A stretch of 37,715 nt of DNA, from the NCBI GenBank assembly GCA_035506295.1, contig DATJPR010000085.1, positions 1-37,715 of the forward strand. The letters are read 5' to 3'. How positions within the stretch are numbered: the first letter of the stretch is position 1; every line of letters begins with the position of its first letter. The notes beneath the pieces were generated by a model. It was not told where the DNA came from, did no database searches, and worked only from the letters and a program-made list of their open reading frames with translations. Made by a program: the position numbers and the translations under genes. Below are positions 14,442 to 22,115 of the stretch, piece after piece. Source of the DNA: DATJPR01 sp035506295. Its GTDB lineage: Bacteria > Bacteroidota > Ignavibacteria > UBA10030 > UBA6906.

Positions 14442-15680
14442 TCAGGAACCTGGCAATTCAGGAACAACCTTGTTGACGGCAAGCGACAACCCGACGGAAA
14501 TCCAGAAGAGAATCACCACCTCCTGGTCGCCGAACGTCCAATCGGTGAGACCGGCAATCTGGAAGCCGATGAAGACCGCGATCGCGCCGAGGCTCACCGC
14601 CGCCGGGAACCAGTGCGTCTGGACCCGCCGGAAGATCCTCGCCTCCGCAACGACAATGGCCACGAAGAGCAGCAGGATCGCCGTCAGTCCGACTGCTCCC
14701 TCGGTCACAAGAAACTGCATCACGATATTGTGCATATGGCCCAGGCGCTCGATAGGATCGTCAGGCCTCATGTGCCGACCGATCAAATCTCCGAGATCGG
14801 TGTCCCCCACGCCAAGCACCGGATGTTCCCTGAAACTCTCGAGTCCGATCCGCCACAACATCAGGCGCGTCTGGTTGTCATGATGATGAATGTTCGTAAT
14901 GCTTTCAAGCCGCCCCAGCACATACGGCGAGGCAAACATAAACAGGATCGCAATTCCCGCGACGAGGGCGATAACGAGTCGACGGTTCGCTATCAGCGCA
15001 ATGACCAGGGCGCCGATCACCGCAGCCACAAACGGACCGCGTGTCACGGTTGCATACAGGGCGACAATGACAGGCAAAAGCGTTACGGCAGCCACGATAC
15101 GAACCTTGATTGGCACGCGCGGCATGACCGCAAACGGCAGGAGCAGAAGAAACGCAATCATCATCAGCTCTGACGTCGTCATGTAAAATTGGAAAATGCC
15201 GAGCCGGACAATCTCACCTGGCGGCGAAAGAACCAGCTTCGCCAGGCCGATGAGAGACACGGCGATCCCGGCACCCAGGAGGACGACAACGGTCCGTTTG
15301 ACTAATGCCTCCGTGACGATCCACGTGCTGATGAAGTAGACGATCCCGATCAGGAGGAGGCGTTTCGAGAATACGATCGACTGTACCACATCCTGAGAAA
15401 ACACCGTGGTGATGATCTGCACAACCAGATATGCAAGAAAGAACCAGTCGAAGGGTGTCCGGGTTATCAACACCTTCCGCTCGACGAGCATCATCAGGAC
15501 CCAACAGATGGCCATGACGCCGAGGGCGATCGAATTTACGGCAATGGAGAAGAATTCTGACGCGAGGAATACATAGAATGCGCCCAGCATGACGCGTTGC
15601 AGGGTGGCGCCGACGGGAGTGCGAAGGACGGGAGCGGCGGATCGCGCTTCCACCGATTCAGAGTCGGAACTGGAGATCAT
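14442..15680 (-). CDS. O-antigen ligase / polymerase family (Wzy_C) membrane protein
   Basis: A 412-residue protein with about 10 to 12 membrane spans, of the WaaL/Wzy superfamily that attaches or polymerises O-antigen at the outer face of the inner membrane. Family landmarks are ATVTRGPFVA before the large periplasmic loop, and ESFREHPVLGVG with HMHNIVMQFLVTEG in that loop, with the conserved His residues. The ATG at 15680 overlaps the exporter stop by 23 bases; a longer frame starts with TTG at 15713. It sits between an MsbA-like exporter and a GT2, so a surface-glycan role is well supported. Ligase versus polymerase cannot be decided. Confidence 0.88.
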   Translation of the reverse strand: MISSSDSESVEARSAAPVLRTPVGATLQRVMLGAFYVFLASEFFSIAVNSIALGVMAICWVLMMLVERKVLITRTPFDWFFLAYLVVQIITTVFSQDVVQSIVFSKRLLLIGIVYFISTWIVTEALVKRTVVVLLGAGIAVSLIGLAKLVLSPPGEIVRLGIFQFYMTTSELMMIAFLLLLPFAVMPRVPIKVRIVAAVTLLPVIVALYATVTRGPFVAAVIGALVIALIANRRLVIALVAGIAILFMFASPYVLGRLESITNIHHHDNQTRLMLWRIGLESFREHPVLGVGDTDLGDLIGRHMRPDDPIERLGHMHNIVMQFLVTEGAVGLTAILLLFVAIVVAEARIFRRVQTHWFPAAVSLGAIAVFIGFQIAGLTDWTFGDQEVVILFWISVGLSLAVNKVVPELPGS

Positions 15681-17496
15681 AGAGTTTTCGATAGAGCCCG
15701 CTTTCGTTCTCAAGCAGATCGGCGTGTTTTCCCGTTTCGACGATCCGGCCGTTCTCGACGACGATGATGCGGTCTGCGTGTTGTACCGTGGAAAGGCGAT
15801 GCGCGATGACGATCGACGTCCTTCCTGCCATCAGTCGTTCGATCGCCTCCTGGACGAGGATCTCGGACTCGGTGTCGAGCGAAGACGTGGCTTCGTCGAG
15901 AATCAGGATCGGCGGGTTCTTCAGAATCGCGCGGGCGAGCGCGAGCCGCTGGCGTTCCCCGCCGGAAATCTTGACGCCGCGTTCCCCGATCAAGGAATCA
16001 TACCCTTCAGGCATTTCGGAGATGAATGCATGGGCGTTCGCCGCGCGGGCGGCCGCGATGATTTTGTCGATCGGACAATTGTCGAGACCGTAGGCAATAT
16101 TGTTCCGGACGGTATCGTTGAAGAGAATCGTCTCCTGCGTGACGATGCCGATCTTGTCCCTGAGCGACCGGATCTCGATCGAACGCAGGTCGAGCTCATC
16201 CAGGGTAATGCTGCCGCCCGTTGGATCATAGAAGCGCGGAACAAGATCCACCAGCGTGGACTTGCCGGCACCGCTCGGGCCCACGATCGCAACCACCTCC
16301 CCCTTGCGGATCGTGAGATCGATGTGCTCGAGGACCGGATCCCCGTCTCCGTAGCGGAAGCTGACATTGTGGAACTCGATGGACCGGGAGAATGCATCGA
16401 TGCGGATGGCATCCGGCGCATTCTTGATATTCGGCTCGGTGTCAAGGATCTCAAACACGCGCTTCCCTGCCGCGGTGGCTTCCTGGAACCGGTTGTTGAT
16501 ATTGCTGAGTTCCTTGATGGGCGGCATCAACTGAAAGATGGCAAACAGGAACCCCAGGAACTCGCTCCCCTTCATCGCTCCCTGGGAGAGCACCTGCATT
16601 CCTCCGTACCAGACGATCACGCCTCCAGCTGCCGCGCTCAGGAACTCTGTCGTAGGCGAGGCAAGGTTCCGGATTTTCGTAACACCCATGACCGTCCGGA
16701 GAAGTCGCAGTCCTTCATTGCCGAACTTCTTGTTCTCAAAACCCTCCATCCCGAACGCCTTGACCACCTTGACGCCGGAAATCGTCTCCTGCAGGATCGA
16801 CGTCAGATCGGCAAGTTTCTGCTGAATCAAACCGCTTTCACGATGCACCCGCCTCCCGACCGAGGAGATGACCAACAGTGCCACCGGAAATACGACGAAG
16901 GCCAACAACGTCAGCTTCCAGCTGAGCATGACGGCAATCGAGAGGTACACCACGATCAGCAACGGCTGCATCACCAGCGTATGGAAGGTCGCTGAAATCC
17001 CCGAGTTGATAATCGGGACGTCGTTCATGACCCTCGAAATCAGGTTGCCCGTCCGTTCATTCGTAAAATACCCGAGTGGCAATTCGTGAATGTGCCGGTA
17101 AAGGTCGTTCCGCAGATCTTTGACCAACCCCTGTTCCACATCCACCATGAGGTTGGACTGAAAGTACGCGGCAAGGTTCTTGAGCAGGAACGCTGCAACC
17201 ATCACCACACAAATGTTCCGGAGAGAAGCGGAAGGATCACCCGTGAAGACCAGCGCTTGAAACCAGCCGGCCAGAGTAACCTTGAGCGATACAAGCCACC
17301 CGGGGAGAATTGACGGAACAGCGCTGACGACACCGGCAGCCTTCTCCGGTCCCTGGAACAGTGTCTCCAACAGTGGGATGGTCAGGTAGATGGAGAGTCC
17401 GCTGAATATCGAGAAGAGCACGGAGCAGAGCACGGAGAGACCGAGCATCCCCCGGTACGGCCTGACGTAGAACAGTATCCTGCGGGCAAGATTCAT
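15658..17496 (-). CDS. msbA: Lipid A / lipid ABC exporter, MsbA-like
   Basis: A 612-residue half-transporter, likely flipping lipid A-core or another glycolipid across the inner membrane. The N-terminal membrane domain has about six spans and ends near residue 340. The ATPase has Walker A VGPSGAGKSTL (about 401-411), Q-loop IVTQETILF, signature KISGGERQRLALARA, Walker B LILDEATSSLDT and IAHRLS. An unusual stretch of about 40 residues between the first two spans (PEKAAGVVSAVPSILPGWL) lengthens the first periplasmic loop. Flanked by GT2 and O-antigen ligase with 4- and 23-base overlaps, which supports the MsbA call over a drug exporter. Confidence 0.85.
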   Translation of the reverse strand: MNLARRILFYVRPYRGMLGLSVLCSVLFSIFSGLSIYLTIPLLETLFQGPEKAAGVVSAVPSILPGWLVSLKVTLAGWFQALVFTGDPSASLRNICVVMVAAFLLKNLAAYFQSNLMVDVEQGLVKDLRNDLYRHIHELPLGYFTNERTGNLISRVMNDVPIINSGISATFHTLVMQPLLIVVYLSIAVMLSWKLTLLAFVVFPVALLVISSVGRRVHRESGLIQQKLADLTSILQETISGVKVVKAFGMEGFENKKFGNEGLRLLRTVMGVTKIRNLASPTTEFLSAAAGGVIVWYGGMQVLSQGAMKGSEFLGFLFAIFQLMPPIKELSNINNRFQEATAAGKRVFEILDTEPNIKNAPDAIRIDAFSRSIEFHNVSFRYGDGDPVLEHIDLTIRKGEVVAIVGPSGAGKSTLVDLVPRFYDPTGGSITLDELDLRSIEIRSLRDKIGIVTQETILFNDTVRNNIAYGLDNCPIDKIIAAARAANAHAFISEMPEGYDSLIGERGVKISGGERQRLALARAILKNPPILILDEATSSLDTESEILVQEAIERLMAGRTSIVIAHRLSTVQHADRIIVVENGRIVETGKHADLLENESGLYRKLYDLQFRL

Positions 17497-18314
17497 TGCT
17501 TATGCTTCAGCGCATTCAATTGCACATTCGTGATCGGCGGAATCGCGCCCTGGCCTTCGCGGGAACGCTCCCGGTACTCCCAGATCTTGGCATACAACAG
17601 CATGGAGTACGTGGCATCGAGGAGTGCAAGGATGAACCCATGCATTCCGTCCTTGTATCCCTTCTTCGAGATGAACATCCGGAGAAAGTGTGAGAGTGGG
17701 CTGAGGAGGATCTTGTGCCAGGGAGCTTCGATGCCGGGCTTGGCGTTCAGCTTGTTCGAGACCTGAAGTGAGGTGTAGTCATTCATCTTTTCCACGTACG
17801 AGTAGATCGTCGGGTATGTGTGGTGAAGCAGGAGTCCGCTCATCCGTCCGCGATGGCCGTCAATCCTGAACCCTCCGTGGACCTCCTGGTGTTCGGGGTG
17901 GTAGGCGCCTTTCCGGAAAAGGCGAACCTGGTAATCCGGGTACCACCCCCCGTGTTCTATCCATTTCCCGAAGGCGTACGGCTTCCGGAGAATCTCGAAG
18001 CCGTTGCACTCGGTTCCTGAGGTCAACATGGCGCGGATTTCTCCGGCGAGCTCCGGTGTCATCTCTTCGTCCGCGTCGATAATGAACACCCACTCGCCCT
18101 CTGCGTACTGAATGGCGCGTTCCACCTGCCGGCTCGAACCGGGATATTCGTGCTGGTAGATCCTGGCGGTATAGGTACGGGCCCGTTCGACCGTTTTGTC
18201 CCAGCTGAACGAATCAACCACGACAATTTCGTCCGCCCACCGCACGCTCCCGAGGCACCGGTCGATGTTACGTTCTTCATTCAGTGTGGTAAGCACAGCG
18301 GACAATCGTTCCAT
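17493..18314 (-). CDS. Family 2 glycosyltransferase, WaaE-like (second copy)
   Basis: A 273-residue GT-A enzyme with LTTLNEERNIDRCLGSVRWA, VVDSFSWDKT, FIIDADEEMTPE (metal site) and GGWYPDYQVRLFRKG. Compared with its neighbour at 13685, the DSGSTDKT loop is DSFSWDKT and the RNRAL helix is RQVERAI, so the two probably use different donors. A C-terminal hydrophobic segment (about 220-245) may lie on the membrane. It starts 3 bases after leuS and overlaps the exporter by 4. Exact sugar and acceptor cannot be read from the sequence. Confidence 0.9.
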   Translation of the reverse strand: MERLSAVLTTLNEERNIDRCLGSVRWADEIVVVDSFSWDKTVERARTYTARIYQHEYPGSSRQVERAIQYAEGEWVFIIDADEEMTPELAGEIRAMLTSGTECNGFEILRKPYAFGKWIEHGGWYPDYQVRLFRKGAYHPEHQEVHGGFRIDGHRGRMSGLLLHHTYPTIYSYVEKMNDYTSLQVSNKLNAKPGIEAPWHKILLSPLSHFLRMFISKKGYKDGMHGFILALLDATYSMLLYAKIWEYRERSREGQGAIPPITNVQLNALKHKQ

Positions 18315-18317
18315 GCC

Positions 18318-20897
18318 TTACCGGACAACGAAGTTCACAAGTTTATCTTTGACAACAATAGCTTTGACGACCGACTTGCCGTCAAGATGCCGGTTCACGT
18401 TGTCGTCCGTTCTGGCAATCCTCTCCAGATCTGCATCGGCGGTCCCTCGCGGCACGCTCATTCTTCCCCGCACTTTCCCATTGACCTGGACGACGATCTC
18501 GATGCTCGTGGAAATCAGCTTCGCCGGATCGTACGACGGCCAGGGCTCGTACGCGATCGACGTCGAATGACCCAGAATCGCCCAGAGCTCCTCAGCGAGG
18601 TGAGGCGCAAACGGCGAGACCAGCTTCACGAACGGTTCGAGAACCTGCCGGGGCCTTTCGGGATGCTGCATGACGGTGTTGACGAAGATCATCATCTGGC
18701 TGATCGCCGTGTTGAATCGCAACGCCTCGATGTCTTCTCCGACTTTCTTCACCGTCGTGTGAAATTCCCTCTCGACATCGTCGGACATCGTCGCCTCGCG
18801 GACGGCGGCGTCCAGGGATCCCGTCTCATCGGCATACAGCCTCCACACTCTTCCGAGGAAGCGCGACACGCCTTCGACGTTCCTTGTGCTCCACGGCTTC
18901 ATTTCCTCGAGCGGTCCCATGAACATCTCGAACATCCGCATGGCATCCGCACCGTATTGCTGGACAACTTCGTCGGGATTCACGACGTTGCCGCGCGATT
19001 TCGACATCTTGCGCGAATCCTCACCCAGGATGATCCCCTGATGCCGGAGCTTCATGAACGGCTCCCTGGTGCTGACGTAGCCGAGATCAAAAAGCACCTT
19101 GTGCCAGAAGCGTGCATACATGAGGTGAAGAACGGCGTGCTCGGACCCGCCGATGTACAGATCCACGGGCATCCAGGCACGCTCCACCGCTGGATCGCAG
19201 AGAGCAGTTGCGTTGGCGGGATCGAGGAATCGAAGATAATACCAGCACGAACCGGCCCACTGCGGCATGGTATTGGTTTCCCTGCGCCCGCGTTTCCCGG
19301 TTTTCGGATCGACGATGTCCACCCACTCCGGCGCCAGCGTGAGAGGAGATTCCGTCGTCCCACTCGGCTGGAATTTTTTCAGATCCGGAAGAAGCAGCGG
19401 CAGGTCCTTCTCCGGCACAGCCTCCATCGTCCCATCGTCCCAGTGGATAATGGGAATCGGTTCGCCCCAATACCGTTGTCTCGAGAACAACCAGTCGCGA
19501 AGCTTGTACTGAATCGCCGCCTTCCCCAGGCCGTGTTGGCTCAGCCACGCGACGATGCGCTCCTTCGCCTCTGCCGTGGTAAGACCGTTGAGCGACACCT
19601 CCGCATTGGATGAGTTGACCGCCGTCCCGTCCCCTGTCCACGCCTCTTTTTCGATGCTTCCCCCGGAAACGACCTGCACGATCGGCAGGTGGAATTTGCT
19701 CGCAAACGCAAAATCACGTTCATCGTGGCCGGGTACCGCCATGATCGCACCGGTCCCGTAACCCATCAGGACATAATCGGCGATCCACACGGGAATATCC
19801 TTTCCCGTCGCCGGGTTGGTGACAAATCCACCGGTGAACACGCCGGTCTTTTCGGTATCGATTCCCCGGTCGAGATCGCTTTTCAACGTCGCCTTGTTCC
19901 GATAGTCATCCACTTCCGCACGTTGACCCGGTATCGTAAAGAGATCGACATAGGGATGCTCCGGTGCCAGGACCATATAGGTCGCACCAAAGATGGTGTC
20001 GGGGCGCGTCGTGAAGACCGTGAGATGGCGGTCCGCCTGCTTCATCGGGAATCGGATTTCGGCTCCGTCGGACCTGCCGATCCAGTTCCGTTGTTGTTCA
20101 AGCGTCGATGTGGGCCAATCCAGCTCTTCCAAATCCCGAAGCATGCGTTCCGCATAGGCGGTGATGCGCATCATCCACTGCCTCATCGGGCGTCGCTCGA
20201 CCACATACCCCTTGTCCGTCCATTCCGTCACCTCTTCATTGGCAAGGACGGTCCCCAATCCGGCGCACCAGTTCACGGGGATTTCCGCAACGTAGACCAT
20301 CCGGAATTTAGCGAGGAAGTCGTGCTGCTGTTTCGGTGATCGGGCCTTCCAGTCGGTGGCGGAGATCTGTTCACACCCGGGGATCTGCATCGAGCCGCGT
20401 TCGTTCAGCTCCTGCACGAGGGTCTCGATCGGTCGGGCTTTGTCTGCGCGGATATCGTACCAGGAGTTGTAGATCTTCAAAAAGATCCACTGCGTCCACC
20501 GGTAGTACTCCGGGTCGGTGGTGTTGATCTCCCGTGACCAGTCGTAACTCAGCCCGAGCATTTTGATCTGGCGGCGGAACGTGTCGATGTTCTTTTCCGT
20601 CGTGATTCTCGGGTGAATGTTCGTCTGCATCGCATAGCGTTCAGCGGGGAGACCGAATGCATCCCATCCCATGGGATGGAGCACGGAAAACCCCTTCATC
20701 CTTTTGTACCGGCAGAGGATGTCCGTCGCGGTGTACCCTTCCGGATGGCCGACGTGTAGGCCTGCCCCGCTCGGATAAGGGTACATGTCGAGAATGTATG
20801 CCTTCGGTCCTTTCGGCAGACTGGGCGTTGCAAAGGTCTTCTGCTCCTCCCAGTAACGTTGCCACTTTGATTCAATGGTTTGGAATGGGTAACCCAT
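18318..20897 (-). CDS. leuS: Leucyl-tRNA synthetase
   Basis: Charges tRNA-Leu in the cytoplasm. The 859-residue class I enzyme has its HIGH-type site in YPSGAGLHVGHPEGY (near residue 48) and KMSKS in DSRKMSKSRGNVVNP (near 628). The editing domain carries VFTTRPDTIFGATYMVLAPEHP. The C-terminal end ATGVVKAIVVKDKLVNFVVR-type strand (here SVVKAIVVKDKLVNFV) is normal. Length is typical for bacteria. It starts 17 bases after the recombinase-like gene and is followed after 3 bases by a GT2, so an essential housekeeping gene is embedded in a surface-glycan transcript. Confidence 0.98.
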   Translation of the reverse strand: MGYPFQTIESKWQRYWEEQKTFATPSLPKGPKAYILDMYPYPSGAGLHVGHPEGYTATDILCRYKRMKGFSVLHPMGWDAFGLPAERYAMQTNIHPRITTEKNIDTFRRQIKMLGLSYDWSREINTTDPEYYRWTQWIFLKIYNSWYDIRADKARPIETLVQELNERGSMQIPGCEQISATDWKARSPKQQHDFLAKFRMVYVAEIPVNWCAGLGTVLANEEVTEWTDKGYVVERRPMRQWMMRITAYAERMLRDLEELDWPTSTLEQQRNWIGRSDGAEIRFPMKQADRHLTVFTTRPDTIFGATYMVLAPEHPYVDLFTIPGQRAEVDDYRNKATLKSDLDRGIDTEKTGVFTGGFVTNPATGKDIPVWIADYVLMGYGTGAIMAVPGHDERDFAFASKFHLPIVQVVSGGSIEKEAWTGDGTAVNSSNAEVSLNGLTTAEAKERIVAWLSQHGLGKAAIQYKLRDWLFSRQRYWGEPIPIIHWDDGTMEAVPEKDLPLLLPDLKKFQPSGTTESPLTLAPEWVDIVDPKTGKRGRRETNTMPQWAGSCWYYLRFLDPANATALCDPAVERAWMPVDLYIGGSEHAVLHLMYARFWHKVLFDLGYVSTREPFMKLRHQGIILGEDSRKMSKSRGNVVNPDEVVQQYGADAMRMFEMFMGPLEEMKPWSTRNVEGVSRFLGRVWRLYADETGSLDAAVREATMSDDVEREFHTTVKKVGEDIEALRFNTAISQMMIFVNTVMQHPERPRQVLEPFVKLVSPFAPHLAEELWAILGHSTSIAYEPWPSYDPAKLISTSIEIVVQVNGKVRGRMSVPRGTADADLERIARTDDNVNRHLDGKSVVKAIVVKDKLVNFVVR

Positions 20898-20914
20898 CGT
20901 CTGGACTATTCCTC

Positions 20915-21877
20915 TTACGGTGTGGTGTTCTCTGCCGCGCGATCCTTCTTCGCAACGCCCTTCCCTTCTTCCCCGTCCTTCACTTTGTTGAGATACAAAA
21001 GTGCCGTCATCACGCTGCCTAGCCGCATCCGGTCCCTGATTTCATCCGCCGTCGCGCCGGCTTCCGCCATGAGCACCGCCGCGGTGTGGCGCAGGGAATA
21101 CGGCGTGACCTGGCGGAGGCGGCCTTTCTTTACGCCGGCCACTTCGAGATAATGATTCACGCGCTCCCGGACGCCGCGTGTCGTCATGCGCTCTCCACGC
21201 GTCCGGTTTCCCGCGCTTGCAAACAGCGGATCGCGGGGCGACGGCGATCCGCGGACGGAGAGATATTGTTCCAGCACGATGCGGACGTTTGGTGGAATCT
21301 GTACCACCGCATCCTTGGTCAACCGTCCCTTCCCCTGAACGCGCAGGGTCGATTCTCCGTCCCGCAGCACGAGATCTTCGGAGTTCGCGCGGATGATTTC
21401 GATTTCCGAAAGGCCGCACAGGACCATGAGCTTGATGAATGCCAGGTCGCGAAGTCCGAGTTCATCGCCCGGATGCACCGCATCAAGGACAGCCCTGACT
21501 TCTTCTGCGGAGAGCGTCTGCCGGGAGTGAGCGGTCGGTCTGCCTGAGCCTCCTACCGTCCGTGCAGGATTTTCCCTGAGAATGCCTCGCTGGGTGAGAA
21601 AGTCACAAAATTGCCGCACAGCGGTGAGGTAGGTGGAGACGGAAACTTGTGAGAGCTGTTTTTCCTGAACCAGATGATTCTTGTACCTCACAATGTCGTC
21701 CTTCACAAACCGGCACTTCCTGTCCACCTTGTACCACCGGAGAAACTCTCGCAGCGCACGTTCATACGTGCCGCGTGTCTCCGGCGCCCGTCCCCTCAAG
21801 CTCCTCACAAATCCATCGTACTGCTTCCGGAGGCCGCCTTGCGTAAGCTTGATAGGGGTAAGAGTTCGGGGACGCAT
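20915..21877 (-). CDS. XerC/D-like tyrosine recombinase with degenerate catalytic site
   Basis: 320 residues with an N-terminal SAM-like DNA-binding domain (about 18-105, RGTYERALREFLRWYK) and a C-terminal catalytic fold. The nucleophile Tyr295 (ALLYLNK), Arg263 with His264 (YSLRHTAA) and Lys183 (VQGKGR) are present. However, the first catalytic Arg (GLR in relatives) is Ser157 in CGLSEIEIIRA, the His before the second Arg is Tyr260, and the third-box His is Leu286. It therefore looks like a DNA-binding protein with weakened or lost strand-transfer activity. I checked the codons around Ser157 and Tyr260 and see no frameshift. It is the first gene of the leuS-glycan run; no att-like repeats were noticed nearby. 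Confidence 0.88.
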   Translation of the reverse strand: MRPRTLTPIKLTQGGLRKQYDGFVRSLRGRAPETRGTYERALREFLRWYKVDRKCRFVKDDIVRYKNHLVQEKQLSQVSVSTYLTAVRQFCDFLTQRGILRENPARTVGGSGRPTAHSRQTLSAEEVRAVLDAVHPGDELGLRDLAFIKLMVLCGLSEIEIIRANSEDLVLRDGESTLRVQGKGRLTKDAVVQIPPNVRIVLEQYLSVRGSPSPRDPLFASAGNRTRGERMTTRGVRERVNHYLEVAGVKKGRLRQVTPYSLRHTAAVLMAEAGATADEIRDRMRLGSVMTALLYLNKVKDGEEGKGVAKKDRAAENTTP

Positions 21878-21924
21878 CGGGATGTTGTTGTGAGAGAGTG
21901 GCAGACCGGCTTTCGCAATAACAG

Positions 21925-21953
21925 AATTTAGCGAGAATGGGAGGGAGAAGCAA
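21925..21953 (-). promoter_or_regulatory. Candidate promoter for the xerD-like/leuS run
   Basis: TAAATT (21925-21930) with TTGCTT (21948-21953) at 17 bases on the minus strand, about 50 bases before the ATG at 21877. Same -35 sequence and spacing as the csp candidate. Confidence 0.4.
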
Positions 21954-21960
21954 TATAGCG

Positions 21961-22072
21961 GCTAGGAGAGTGGGAGAGTGCGGGAGCGGGAGAGGGAGAA
22001 AGGGGGAAAGGGAGAAAGGGAGAAAGGGAGAATGGGAGAATGGGAGAATGTGAGACGTTGAGACTTTGAGAG
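21961..22072. repeat. Composite purine-rich repeat (GGGAGAA units)
   Basis: It starts GCTAGGAGAGTGGGAGAGTG, continues as about nine GGGAGAA/GGGAGAG units (clearest at 22010-22050) and ends GAGACGTTGAGACTTTGAGA. The same order of modules appears at 12366-12478 on the other strand. One strand is almost pure purine. Confidence 0.85.
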
Positions 22073-22091
22073 CCGTACGGTCGACACCGGG

Positions 22092-22115
22092 CACTGTCCA
22101 CTGATCACTGGTCAC
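22092..22115. repeat. TGGACAG-type repeat copy
   Basis: CACTGTCCACTGATCACTGG and following TCAC, related in the inverted sense to the tandem 14-mer at 2832-2862. It overlaps the last codons and stop of the phosphatase gene at 22112. Confidence 0.6.

Noticed and set aside
15589..16995. Long plus-strand open frame (468 codons) opposite the MsbA-like gene; similar long frames at 144-1007, 18150-19613 and 25390-26811
   Set aside because: They are antisense to clearly conserved genes and rich in Arg, His, Asp and Glu without any domain: third-position GC of the real genes creates them.
20915..21877. Integrated mobile element marked by the tyrosine recombinase
   Set aside because: No cargo or attachment repeats were noticed, base composition matches the surroundings, the catalytic residues are changed, and it sits in line with leuS.
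21961..22072. Possible CRISPR array
   Set aside because: The GGGAGAA units are 6-7 bases and contiguous, with no unique spacers and no cas genes: a low-complexity repeat.
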